Shown: piece by piece, positions 54,648-63,274 of the stretch
How the letters are laid out: each line of letters begins with the position of its first letter
Numbering within the stretch: the stretch's first letter is position 1
Assembly (NCBI RefSeq): GCF_015291725.1
Contig: NZ_CP030038.1
Location: 2,221,001 to 2,285,000 of the forward strand
Length of the DNA: 64,000 nucleotides
Direction of reading: 5' to 3'
Source of the DNA: Bradyrhizobium sp. CCBAU 51765
GTDB lineage: Bacteria > Pseudomonadota > Alphaproteobacteria > Rhizobiales > Xanthobacteraceae
Notes under the pieces: generated by a model
Told to the model about the DNA's origin: nothing
The model's database searches: none
What the model saw: only the letters and a program-made list of their open reading frames with translations
Position numbers and translations under genes: made by a program

Positions 54648-56300
54648 GTGAATAGACCTGCCCGGGTCGTTGCCCAATCGACGTCGTCCAATTCGCAGCA
54701 AGGCATGACGCTGCTGCGCGATCCCTTGCTCAACAAGGGGACTGCCTTCACGGAAGCGGAGCGCGAGACGCTCGGCCTGCGCGGCCTCCTGCCGCCTTGC
54801 GTGCTGACGATGGAGACGCAGGCCCAGCGTGTGCTCACCCATCTGCGCACGCTGCCGACGGATCTGGAAAAATACGTCGCCCTGAACGCGCTGCATGACC
54901 GCAACGAGGCGCTGTTCTTCCGCGTCGTCGTCGACAATATCGACGAAATCCAGCCGATCATCTACACGCCTACGGTCGGGCTCGCCTGCCAGAAATACGG
55001 CCTGATCTTCCAGCGGCCGCGCGGCATGTTCATCTCCTCGCGCGATCGCGGCCAGATCGCGGAGATCCTGAAAAACTGGCCCTATCCGGCCAGGCTGATC
55101 GTCGTCACCGACGGCGAGCGCATCCTCGGCCTCGGCGATCTCGGCGCCAACGGCATGGGCATTCCGGTCGGCAAGCTCTCGCTCTATTCGGCCTGCGCCG
55201 GCGTGCATCCAGAGTTGTGCCTGCCCATCGTGCTCGACGTCGGCACGAACAATGAGGAGCTGTTGAACGATCCCTATTATATCGGCCTGCGCGAGCGGCG
55301 GCTGACCGGCGAAGCCTATGACAGCTTCGTCGACGAGTTCATGCAGGCTGCGCGAAAGACGTTCCCGGGCGTGCTGATCCAGTTCGAGGATTTCGCCAAT
55401 CACTCCGCCTTCAAGCTGCTGCACAAGTACCGGGATGAAGCCTGCGTCTTCAACGACGACATCCAGGGCACCGCGGCGGTGGCGCTCGCCGGCCTGTTCT
55501 CAGGCTTGCGCATTTCCGGCGGCAAGCTCAGGGATCAGCGCATCCTGTTCCTCGGCGCGGGCGAGGCCGCAACCGGCATCGCCGATCTCGTGGTGTCCGC
55601 CATGATCGCCGAGGGTGCCACCGAGGCCGAGGCGCTCCGCCGCAACTGGCTGGTGGATTCCCGCGGTCTCGTCGTCGGCGGCCGCGAGGGCCTCTCCGGT
55701 CACAAGCTCCGCTATGCCCACACCGACCAGGCGCCGATCGCCGATTTCCTCACCGCGATCAAGACGCTGAAGCCGACGGCAATCATCGGCGTTGCCGCGG
55801 TTGGCGGCGCGTTCACACCCGACGTGCTCAGGACGATGGCCGAGCTCAACGAGCGGCCGATCGTGTTCGCATTATCCAACCCGACGTCGAAGGCCGAGTG
55901 CTCGGCGGAGGATGCCTATCGCTACACCGAGGGCCGCGCGCTGTTCGCCTGCGGCAGCCCGCACGACCCGGTGAAGCTCAACGGCCGCAGCTTCGTGCCG
56001 CGCCAGGGAAACAATTCCTACATCTTCCCCGGCGTCGGCCTCGGCGTCATAGCCAGCGGCTCGCGCCTGGTCACCGACGAGATGTTCATGGCGGCGGCCC
56101 ATACGCTTGCCGATTGCGTCGGCAAGGAGGACCTCGCGCAAGGCAGTCTCTATCCGGCACTGCCGCGCATCCGCGAAGTTTCGGTCCGCATCGCTGCGGC
56201 CGTTGCCGACGTCGCCTATCAGCGCGGACTCGCGGACGGACCTGCGCCGAATGATGTGAAGGCTTTGGTCCAGTCGCAGATGTACGAGCCGAAATACTGA
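54648..56300 (+). CDS. NAD-type malic enzyme
   Basis: A 550-residue oxidative decarboxylase converting malate to pyruvate, of the large (SfcA-like) type. The N-terminal signature IYTPTVGLACQKYGLIFQRP, the metal site QFEDFANHSAFKLLHKYRDE, FNDDIQGTAAVALAG and the Rossmann motif LGAGEAATGIADLV are all present. The start is GTG at 54648, chosen because of the GGGGGA sequence four bases upstream; an ATG at 54624 in the same frame is possible. A strong terminator follows. Confidence 0.93.
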   Translation: MNRPARVVAQSTSSNSQQGMTLLRDPLLNKGTAFTEAERETLGLRGLLPPCVLTMETQAQRVLTHLRTLPTDLEKYVALNALHDRNEALFFRVVVDNIDEIQPIIYTPTVGLACQKYGLIFQRPRGMFISSRDRGQIAEILKNWPYPARLIVVTDGERILGLGDLGANGMGIPVGKLSLYSACAGVHPELCLPIVLDVGTNNEELLNDPYYIGLRERRLTGEAYDSFVDEFMQAARKTFPGVLIQFEDFANHSAFKLLHKYRDEACVFNDDIQGTAAVALAGLFSGLRISGGKLRDQRILFLGAGEAATGIADLVVSAMIAEGATEAEALRRNWLVDSRGLVVGGREGLSGHKLRYAHTDQAPIADFLTAIKTLKPTAIIGVAAVGGAFTPDVLRTMAELNERPIVFALSNPTSKAECSAEDAYRYTEGRALFACGSPHDPVKLNGRSFVPRQGNNSYIFPGVGLGVIASGSRLVTDEMFMAAAHTLADCVGKEDLAQGSLYPALPRIREVSVRIAAAVADVAYQRGLADGPAPNDVKALVQSQMYEPKY

Positions 56301-56343
56301 GGCACCACGCCGACAGTTGATCGGCGCCGGAACGCAATCCAGT

Positions 56344-56382
56344 CGGGCGCTCGCCAGGTTTCTGGCGTAGCGCCCGATTTTC
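56344..56382 (+). terminator. Rho-independent terminator after malic enzyme
   Basis: CGGGCGCTCGCCAG, a short loop, and CTGGCGTAGCGCCCG followed by ATTTTCG. The stem is long, with one bulge, and lies about 45 bases after the stop. Confidence 0.8.
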
Positions 56383-56449
56383 GTTACCCCTGCGCTGGCC
56401 AAAGCGCGATGAAATGAGGATTGATCGCTGCGACGACGGCGGTGAGCCC

Positions 56450-56471
56450 CCTCTCCAGCTTGCGGGAGAGG
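56450..56471. repeat. Short inverted repeat CCTCTCC/GGAGAGG
   Basis: CCTCTCCAGCTTGCGGGAGAGG forms a seven-base stem; I recall this motif as frequent between genes in Bradyrhizobium. It lies in the 370-base gap between malic enzyme and rlpA, where nothing else is recognised apart from the terminator above. Confidence 0.5.
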
Positions 56472-56670
56472 TGACCGAGGCCGGTCCGGGCAAGGATTCA
56501 ACCAAAGCCCGCCACGCTCATCTGGGGCCGTCTATGCCGATTCAGAACACGCACTGTGGTGGAATCGTCACAGCCGGTCGTGAAACGGCCGCGGCCCCAG
56601 AGCCGCTTTTGTTCCGACAAGGTTCTGCCCTCATTGCCGACCGAAAATCCGGCCGTTCGGAGGGCGTACC

Positions 56671-57189
56671 ATGTCTCGCATTGCACGTGCCGAAACTGCC
56701 CGGATTTCCTTCGCAACCTCGTGCCGGCCGCTGCTCGCGGTCGTCGCCGCAGCATCGCTCGCCGCCTGCGCGCAAGCGCCGGTGGGCCGCCAGAAGGCCG
56801 ATCTCGCCGCTACCAGCCGGCATGCCGCGGTGGAGCGGCCGCAAAGGGTGGCGGCGCTGCATCCACGCACGATCAGGCGGGCGCGTGCCCCGGACCGTGA
56901 TGCCAAGCAGACCCCCTCGCACGGCGTCGCCAGCTTCTATTCGGATACGGAAACCGCGAGCGGCGAGAAGTTCGACAAGAACGAGTTGACTGCGGCGCAT
57001 CCGACCCTGCCGTTCGGCACCAAGCTGCGGGTCACCGATACCTCTTCCGGCCGCTTCGTCACCGTCAGGGTCAACGATCGCGGACCCTATGTTCGCGGGC
57101 GCGTGGTCGACATCACCCCTTCTGCAGCCGAGGCGCTCGGCATGGTCGACAAGGGCATCACCAATGTCAGGCTGGAGGTCGTGCAATAG
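56671..57189 (+). CDS. rlpA: RlpA-family septal ring lytic transglycosylase, lipoprotein
   Basis: A 172-residue exported lipoprotein. The lipobox is SLAACAQ (Cys at about residue 31), so it is predicted to be lipid-anchored. The RlpA double-psi beta-barrel domain is at about 85-172, with GVASFYSDTETASGEKFDKN, LPFGTKLRVTD and VRVNDRGPYVRGRVVDI. No SPOR domain is present. Full-length RlpA cleaves glycans without stem peptides during division. Confidence 0.92.
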   Translation: MSRIARAETARISFATSCRPLLAVVAAASLAACAQAPVGRQKADLAATSRHAAVERPQRVAALHPRTIRRARAPDRDAKQTPSHGVASFYSDTETASGEKFDKNELTAAHPTLPFGTKLRVTDTSSGRFVTVRVNDRGPYVRGRVVDITPSAAEALGMVDKGITNVRLEVVQ

Positions 57190-57292
57190 GGCACGACTCG
57201 GCAAGACCAATGCGGCGCGCTTAACCGGCTGTTAGCTGCTTCTCGATCACCATGGCTGCCCACACAATTCGGGGCATTCGGGGAGGCGGCGC

Positions 57293-57457
57293 TTGAACAC
57301 GATCAAGTATCTCGAAGATCAGGCTGCGCGCGCCGAGCGGCTCGCCAAACGGATCACGGATACGCTGACGATCGAAAAGCTCCTGACCTTCGCCGGCGAG
57401 CGCCGCCGCGAGATCGAGGTCATCGCCGGCAAGCACCGCGGCACGCGTTCCCCGTAA
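57293..57457 (+). CDS. Small hypothetical protein, 54 residues, TTG start
   Basis: A reading frame of 54 codons beginning LNTIKYLEDQAARAERLAKR. A strong GGGAGG sequence is placed six bases before the TTG. The protein is basic and predicted to be helical, with RITDTLTIEKLLTFAGERRR in the middle. No family is recognised. The good ribosome binding site and the even amino acid composition argue that it is real. Confidence 0.65.
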   Translation: MNTIKYLEDQAARAERLAKRITDTLTIEKLLTFAGERRREIEVIAGKHRGTRSP

Positions 57458-57481
57458 ACCATGCCTTGAGCGCAACGGGCT

Positions 57482-57787
57482 TTAGCGGTGGCTCTCGACG
57501 AAGTCGCTGAGATAGTCGGGCAGCATCACGCCATCGATGTCGCAGCGCGCCTTTATCTCGCAGGCGACATCGGCCGAGATGTCCTTCATCCAATGCTCGA
57601 GCGTGTTGAACGAGATCACCTTGACGGGGTCGTTGAAGCAGCCGGCGACGAGCTCGTCGATCGTGGTTTCGAGATCGCTCCGCTCAATGCGGATTTCGGT
57701 CGACCGGTCGAGGCGATCGATCACCACGAAGAGAGTCTGGTCTGCGCCATAGGGCACGGCAGGTGAAGGTATGCCAGCTTCAAGCAT
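57482..57787 (-). CDS. Hypothetical protein, 101 residues
   Basis: An acidic soluble protein beginning MLEAGIPSPAVPYGADQTLF and containing VISFNTLEHWMKDISADVAC. It has no signal peptide or membrane segment. It has the balanced composition of a real protein, unlike the frame on the other strand. Convergent to the 54-residue gene. Function unknown. Confidence 0.7.
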   Translation of the reverse strand: MLEAGIPSPAVPYGADQTLFVVIDRLDRSTEIRIERSDLETTIDELVAGCFNDPVKVISFNTLEHWMKDISADVACEIKARCDIDGVMLPDYLSDFVESHR

Positions 57788-57872
57788 CTGAGGCGCTCAC
57801 GCCTTGGCTTCCGATCGCTGACAACGGAGAGGACCGGACGAAGGTTCCTCCGCGCGTGCTTGCAAGCTGCCG

Positions 57873-58145
57873 TCAGAGAAACTCCCTCAGCCGCGACAGC
57901 TCGATGACGTGCTCGGGCGAGAGGGTCTCGGTCACGAGTGGCGGCTGCGGCGCCGTCCGGATCTCATAGAGATGCCGGGTCGCTGCCGGTTTCTCCATGA
58001 AGGCCGAGATGCACTCGTCGAGGGTACCTTCGCTGATCTGGTATGATTCCCGGTCCGGCCGGCGCTGGTTTGCAAGCGACGGCCATTTGTGCAGCACCGC
58101 AAGCGCACCAAAATCGACCTTTGAACCCGCGACCGCATCCCCCAT
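57873..58145 (-). CDS. Hypothetical protein, 90 residues
   Basis: A soluble protein beginning MGDAVAGSKVDFGALAVLHK and ending EHVIELSRLREFL. The middle part has DECISAFMEKPAATRHLYEI. No family is recognised. It is on the same strand as the upstream monooxygenase-esterase gene, 130 bases from it. Confidence 0.65.
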   Translation of the reverse strand: MGDAVAGSKVDFGALAVLHKWPSLANQRRPDRESYQISEGTLDECISAFMEKPAATRHLYEIRTAPQPPLVTETLSPEHVIELSRLREFL

Positions 58146-58275
58146 CGTCTGGCCTCACGCAAGAAGCCCCCAGCACGCCGATTTGCGTGCCGGGGCTCAC
58201 ACCTATCGCTGCATCTCAATGCCGCAAGCGCCTCAACGCGGCAGCCGGGAAAAGGTTCCCGCCGTCTCGTCGCGA

Positions 58276-60957
58276 TCAGCTCGCCGCAGCCGCGATCTTG
58301 AGGCTGGGCCGACCGCTGCTGTGCTCGTCGCCGCGGCTGACCTCCGGCGGAAGCCCGGCAAAGCGGCGCAAGGCTTCGGCCATCCGCACCCGGCCCGGCA
58401 CTCCGGTGATCACCACATCGACCATGGTGAAGGACGAGTGGAAATGACCGCGGGCCTGAAGCTGCTCGACCAGGACGCCGGCTGCGGCCATTGCCTCGGC
58501 ATAGGCGACGCCCTCGTCGCGCAACGGATCGAACTCGCAGGTGACGACGAAGGCCGGCGGCAGCCTTTCGACCTTGCCGCGCAGCGGCGAGACGCGCGGA
58601 TCGGTACGGTCGGCCGGCGAGCAGTAGAGGTCCCAGAACCAGTACATCAGCGAAAGCGTCAGGAAATAGCCCGTCGCATTGTCGTTGTAGGACGGGCGAT
58701 CGAAGGTGCAGTCCGTGACCGGGCATATCAGGAGCTGGCCCGCGATTTCGGGCCCGCCACGATCGCGCGCGAGCTGGCAGGTGACGGCTGCGATGTTGCC
58801 GCCGGCGCTCCAGCCCGCGACCAGCACCGGGCCCGGTTTGCCGCCGAGCTCGCCGGCGTGCTCGGCGATCCAGCGCGTCGCCGCATAGCCGTCTTCCGCC
58901 GCGGTCGGGAAGCGATGCTCCGGCGCATGGCGATAGCCGACGCTGACGAACATCATGCCGGTCCGGCGCACCATGTCGCGACAGAACGGCTCGTCCGACT
59001 GCTCGTCGCCGAGCACCCAGCCGCCGCCGTGGAAATAGACCACGACCGGATGCGGCCCGGGCGTTGCCGGCTTGTAGACGCGATAGGGCAGCGGACCGTC
59101 GGCGCCGGGCAGGGTGCCGTCGACGATCTCGCCGATCGGCCGTCCGGCCGGGCGGCTCTTGTTGAACTCGTTGACGAAGGCGCGCGCCCCGATCGCGCCC
59201 ATCGACTCGATCGGCGGCAGGTTGAGCGATGCGAGCAGGTTCAGCACCAGCCGCACGTCCGGCTGCAGGCGTACCACCTCGCCGTCATTGCACTGCGCAG
59301 CAACGTAGGGTCCGGTGAGCCTGAAGCCGAGCATGCCGCGGCTGACCACCTCGTCGCAGATGCTGCGATAGGGGCCGACGCCGCCGGTATAGGGCATCAG
59401 CCCCTGGACCTTGCCGGGTACGTTGGCGCCCGTGTACCAGGTATTGGCGAGCCGGTGCAGCGTCAGCGTCGAACAGTCCGCCATGTGCCGGCCCCAGCCG
59501 GCCTGCGCAGTTTCTGTCGGCTCGATCGTGGTGAAGCCGGCCTCGCGCAGCGCGGCAAGGCGATCGACGACCCAGTCGACATGCTGCTCGATCGACACCG
59601 CCATGTTCGACAGCACCGACGGGCTGCCGGGGCCGGTGATCATGAAGAAGTTCGGGAAGCCCGCGACCGTGAGGCCGAGATAGGTCTCCGGTCCCTTCGC
59701 CCAGACGTCGGAGAGCGACTTGCCGCCGCGCCCGGTGATCGGGTGCACGGCGCGGATCGCGCCGGTCATCGCGTCGAAACCGGTCGCGAACACGATGACG
59801 TCGAGGTCGATGCTGCGCCTGGCCGTCGTGATGCCGCCTGCCGTGATCGCCTTGATCGGCTCCTGGCGCAGATTGACCAGCGTGACGTTCGGCCGGTTGT
59901 AGGTGGCGTAGTAGTTGGTGTCGAGACAGGGGCGCTTCGCCCCGAAGGGATGATCGTCCGGCATCAGCGCCGCGGCGGTTTGCGGGTCCTTCACGGCGGC
60001 TGCGATCTTCTCGCGGATGAGATCGCAGATCAGCTTGTTGCCTTCGAGGTCGACCGCCTGGTCGGCCCACAACTGCGTCAGGATGTAGACGAGATCGCCC
60101 TTGCCCCAGGCTTCCTCGAACCGCGCGCGGCGCTCGGCGTCGGTGAGCTGCCAGCTCACGACCGTCTGCTGCGGATAGGGCACACCGGCCATCGACTGGC
60201 GCGCCTGCTCGCGATAGGCGGCGCGATCGCCCTGCAGCAGGCTCATGCGGTCCGACGGCGCCGGGCCGTTATGCGCGGGCAACGCGAAATTCGGCGTGCG
60301 CTGGAACACGGTGAGATGTGCGGCCTGCTCGGCGATCAGCGGGATCGACTGGATCGCCGACGAGCCCGTGCCGATCACGGCGACGCGTTTTCCCGCGAGG
60401 TTGACGCCGTCATGCGGCCAGCGGCCGGTGAAATAGACCTCGCCCTTGAAGTCCTTGACGCCGTCGATCTCCGGCGGCTTCGGCGCGGAGAGGCAGCCGG
60501 TCGCCATGATGTAATGGCGGCAGGAGACCGGTGCGCCATTGTCGGTCGTAAGCTGCCAGCGCTCGGACGCATCGTCCCATCTGGCTTCGGTGACCTTGGT
60601 CTTGAAACGGATGTCGCGCCTGAGACCGTAGCGATCGGCGACGAAACCGAGATAGCGCAGGATCTCGGGCTGGGTCGCGTATTTCTCCGACCAGGTCCAG
60701 GCCGACTCGAGTTCCGGATCGAAGGTGTAGCTGTAGTCGATGGTCTGGATGTCGCAGCGCGCGCCTGGATAACGGTTCCAGTACCAGGTGCCGCCGACAT
60801 CGCCGGCCTCATCGAGGGCGACCGTGGAGAAGCCGGCTTTGCGCAGGCGGTGCAAGAGATAGAGGCCGGCAAATCCGGCGCCGACCACGGCGACGTCGAC
60901 CTGCTGAGCGGTTCCGCGCTCATCGGAGACACGTGTGGCAACCATTGCGTCAGGCAT
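58276..60957 (-). CDS. Flavin monooxygenase (Baeyer-Villiger-like) fused to alpha/beta-hydrolase
   Basis: An 893-residue fusion. Residues 1-540 are a flavin-dependent monooxygenase with FAD motif VVGAGFAG (24-31), [15 protein letters not shown], and NADPH motif VIGTGSSA (194-201). The Baeyer-Villiger fingerprint F-x-G-x3-H-x3-W-P is found at 170-181 as [12 protein letters not shown], with Phe176 where His is expected. Residues from about 575 form an esterase of the hormone-sensitive lipase type: HGGGW (about 642), nucleophile in GWSAGG (about 715), Asp in EFDPLRDEG (about 809) and His in GHFHSSF (about 838). A ketone would be oxidised to an ester and the ester cut in one protein. The substrate is unknown. 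Confidence 0.88.
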   Translation of the reverse strand: MPDAMVATRVSDERGTAQQVDVAVVGAGFAGLYLLHRLRKAGFSTVALDEAGDVGGTWYWNRYPGARCDIQTIDYSYTFDPELESAWTWSEKYATQPEILRYLGFVADRYGLRRDIRFKTKVTEARWDDASERWQLTTDNGAPVSCRHYIMATGCLSAPKPPEIDGVKDFKGEVYFTGRWPHDGVNLAGKRVAVIGTGSSAIQSIPLIAEQAAHLTVFQRTPNFALPAHNGPAPSDRMSLLQGDRAAYREQARQSMAGVPYPQQTVVSWQLTDAERRARFEEAWGKGDLVYILTQLWADQAVDLEGNKLICDLIREKIAAAVKDPQTAAALMPDDHPFGAKRPCLDTNYYATYNRPNVTLVNLRQEPIKAITAGGITTARRSIDLDVIVFATGFDAMTGAIRAVHPITGRGGKSLSDVWAKGPETYLGLTVAGFPNFFMITGPGSPSVLSNMAVSIEQHVDWVVDRLAALREAGFTTIEPTETAQAGWGRHMADCSTLTLHRLANTWYTGANVPGKVQGLMPYTGGVGPYRSICDEVVSRGMLGFRLTGPYVAAQCNDGEVVRLQPDVRLVLNLLASLNLPPIESMGAIGARAFVNEFNKSRPAGRPIGEIVDGTLPGADGPLPYRVYKPATPGPHPVVVYFHGGGWVLGDEQSDEPFCRDMVRRTGMMFVSVGYRHAPEHRFPTAAEDGYAATRWIAEHAGELGGKPGPVLVAGWSAGGNIAAVTCQLARDRGGPEIAGQLLICPVTDCTFDRPSYNDNATGYFLTLSLMYWFWDLYCSPADRTDPRVSPLRGKVERLPPAFVVTCEFDPLRDEGVAYAEAMAAAGVLVEQLQARGHFHSSFTMVDVVITGVPGRVRMAEALRRFAGLPPEVSRGDEHSSGRPSLKIAAAAS

Positions 60958-61186
60958 GGCATTCCTCCCGTATGTTTTGTTTTGCCGGCAGGCTATCGCC
61001 GCAGGTTCAGCTTGTCATCAGAGCAAGTGCAATCCCCGGTGGTTGTTTGCGGCGCATCGCGACCGCGCGAATGTTTGCGGCACCACACGCATCGCGATGC
61101 ACAATGGCCGTGATAGCCCGGGGTAATCAGAGCGCATCCTTCTGTGTATGCTTGCGCTTACAAGCCACGCGTACCGGCCGGGCGTC

Positions 61187-61396
61187 ATGACAGAGTTGAG
61201 TGAGCGAACCAAAGCGAACATGGACGTCGTTCTCGAGCAGACATGCCGCCAATTGCCGCATGGCGGCGATCATGACAGCCGCAGGTTCATCGCCGAGCGC
61301 CTGATCGAGGCGGCGGAGTCCGGCCACTGCACGCTCGGCGAGCTTGGCATCGTCGCGCGGCGCGCGCTGGCGGAGTTGACGGGCAAAGGCGGCTAG
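61187..61396 (+). CDS. Small conserved hypothetical protein
   Basis: A 69-residue protein beginning MTELSERTKANMDVVLEQTC and containing RRFIAERLIEAAESGHCTLG. It is helical and has no signal or membrane segment. The open frame starts earlier, at 61148; the ATG at 61187 gives a more typical N-terminus. Function unknown, although similar short proteins are found widely in Rhizobiales. Confidence 0.65.
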   Translation: MTELSERTKANMDVVLEQTCRQLPHGGDHDSRRFIAERLIEAAESGHCTLGELGIVARRALAELTGKGG

Positions 61397-61471
61397 GCGC
61401 GGGCGCGAGGCTTGCCTCGCTGACGGCCCTGGACATAACCTGCCCGGGATCCTTCATCGAGATCTTCGAAG

Positions 61472-62932
61472 ATGCGGTCTTTGCTTGCACTCGTTGCGGC
61501 TTGCGCAGTCCTGTGTTGCGCACGATCGGCTGAGGCTCAGCCGGTCGGACAGTTTCCATTCGCGTTGACGCGTGAAGGACAGATGCTCGGCGCCGTGGAA
61601 GGCGAGGTGGCGTCCTTCAAGGGGCTGGCTTACGCGGCGCCGCCGGTCGGCGCGCTGCGCTGGCGCGCGCCGCAGCCGACGACCGAAAGCTCGGAGATGC
61701 GCACCGCCTACGACTATGGTGCGCCGTGCCTTCAACCGTCGCTGCAGGATGCGAGCGAGGATTGCCTGACGCTGAACGTGTTCCGTCCCTTCGGGGTCGA
61801 CGGTTCATTGCCGGTGATGGTGTTCATCCATGGCGGCGGCTTCGTCTCGGGCACGGCGAACGATCCGCTGTTCGACGGCGCCAGGCTGGCGCAGGCGGGC
61901 CTCATCGTGGTTACCGTGAATTATCGCCTCGGCGCGCTCGGCTGGATCGTTCATGCCGCGCTTTCGGACAGCGGCGGAAATTACGGCCTGATGGACCAGA
62001 TCGCCGCGCTGCATTGGGTGCACGACAACATCGCGGCCTTCGGCGGCGATCCTGATAACGTCACCTTGCTTGGCAGCGATGCAGGCGCGACGTCGGTCGC
62101 GCTCCTGATGCTGTCTGCGCAATCACGCGACCTCTTCCAGAAAGCCATTCTGCAATCGGTGCCCGCTCGTGCGCGCCTGCGCTCAGTGCAAGAGGCAGAG
62201 GCCATCGGCCGGCAGTTCGTGGCCGCGCTTGGGGCAGATTTGCGCGCAGCCGAGCCGCGGCGCGTGCTGGCCGCCGAACGGCAATTGCTGGAGAAGTCGC
62301 CGCGCAGCTTCGCGCCGACGATGGATGGGCGTCTGGTGACCGAGGATCTCGCCCCGGGCTTTACGGCCGGACGTCAAAGCCGCATTCCCCTGATCATCGG
62401 CTCGAACGACGACGAGACGGGCTTGGACGATGAGATCGACATCAAGAAGGCGCTTGCGTCGTCCGGCATTCCCAGCGACGAACTGCGCAAGCTCTATCCG
62501 GACCTCGCCAGAAACTCGGATCTCGCGGCAAGGTTCTACACCGACAAGGTCTTCTCGGAGCCGGCGCGATTGCTGGCTCGCCTGCACGTCGCAAGTGGTG
62601 CGCCGACGTTTCGCTATCGCTTCGCCTATGTGCCGGAGGCCCGGCGCGCGAATCCGGAAGCTGGCCACGGGCGGGAGTTGCAGTTCATCTTCGGTGCGGA
62701 AGGCGTGCCCGGCGCCGGAATCTTGTCGCGAGGTGATCGCGGGCTCGCGAGCCGCATGCGCGCCTATTGGATCAATTTCGCGAGAAGCGGCGATCCCAAC
62801 GGTCCCGACCTGCCACGCTGGGACACGGCCAGTGGCGATCGCCTGCTGCTGATCACGAACGACCGGATCGCGAGCGGCGACGATCCGCTGGCGGAGCGTC
62901 TCGACAGGCTCGCAGGTGAGGGCAGCAAATGA
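61472..62932 (+). CDS. Type-B carboxylesterase/lipase family protein with Asp at the nucleophile position
   Basis: A 486-residue exported protein. Residues 1-22 are a signal peptide (ending SAEAQP). It has the type-B esterase patterns EDCLTLNVFRP, VFIHGGGFVSG and FGGDPDNVTLLG. The conserved G-E-S-A-G nucleophile elbow reads G201-S-D203-A-G, so Asp is at the catalytic Ser place, though a Ser precedes it. The expected His is present in GHGRELQFIFG, and an acid is likely in SNDDETGLDDE. It may be inactive as an esterase or have another chemistry; a sequencing error at codon 202-203 is possible. Confidence 0.85.
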   Translation: MRSLLALVAACAVLCCARSAEAQPVGQFPFALTREGQMLGAVEGEVASFKGLAYAAPPVGALRWRAPQPTTESSEMRTAYDYGAPCLQPSLQDASEDCLTLNVFRPFGVDGSLPVMVFIHGGGFVSGTANDPLFDGARLAQAGLIVVTVNYRLGALGWIVHAALSDSGGNYGLMDQIAALHWVHDNIAAFGGDPDNVTLLGSDAGATSVALLMLSAQSRDLFQKAILQSVPARARLRSVQEAEAIGRQFVAALGADLRAAEPRRVLAAERQLLEKSPRSFAPTMDGRLVTEDLAPGFTAGRQSRIPLIIGSNDDETGLDDEIDIKKALASSGIPSDELRKLYPDLARNSDLAARFYTDKVFSEPARLLARLHVASGAPTFRYRFAYVPEARRANPEAGHGRELQFIFGAEGVPGAGILSRGDRGLASRMRAYWINFARSGDPNGPDLPRWDTASGDRLLLITNDRIASGDDPLAERLDRLAGEGSK

Positions 62933-62939
62933 GTTGGAG

Positions 62940-63119
62940 TTACGCGGCGAGCTCGACGCGCGGCGCCGGGCTCAGCCGGTCTTCCTCCAGATAGTCCATC
63001 GCGCCGTCCTTCTCGACGGCGTAGAACTGCTGGCCTTCCCGCGACTTGAAGGCGGCACGGACGACACCGCGGCGGCCCTTGTCACTGTTGACGACGTCCC
63101 CCAGCGCAAACTTCCTCAT
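62940..63119 (-). CDS. Small hypothetical protein, 59 residues
   Basis: A basic protein beginning MRKFALGDVVNSDKGRRGVV and containing EGQQFYAVEKDGAMDYLEED, which suggests a small SH3-like beta barrel. The ATG at 63119 is preferred over a longer frame that would run to 63272. It is convergent with the esterase gene, seven bases from its stop. Function unknown. Confidence 0.7.
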   Translation of the reverse strand: MRKFALGDVVNSDKGRRGVVRAAFKSREGQQFYAVEKDGAMDYLEEDRLSPAPRVELAA

Positions 63120-63274
63120 CTCACGTCTCACTTGTCTTGAGGCCGACTCCTTCGGCCACACCGATTCTGAGCGGCAAATCGTTAACGACTTGCTAACCAT
63201 GCGGGTTTGCCTATGCTCGCCCTTGATCGCGCGGCTATGCACGCGCATGTTGCGAACCAGACGAGCCGGCATCC

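Noticed and set aside
61148..61186. Extended N-terminus of the small conserved protein
   Set aside because: The start at 61187 has the more usual N-terminal sequence MTELSERT; the upstream part lacks support.
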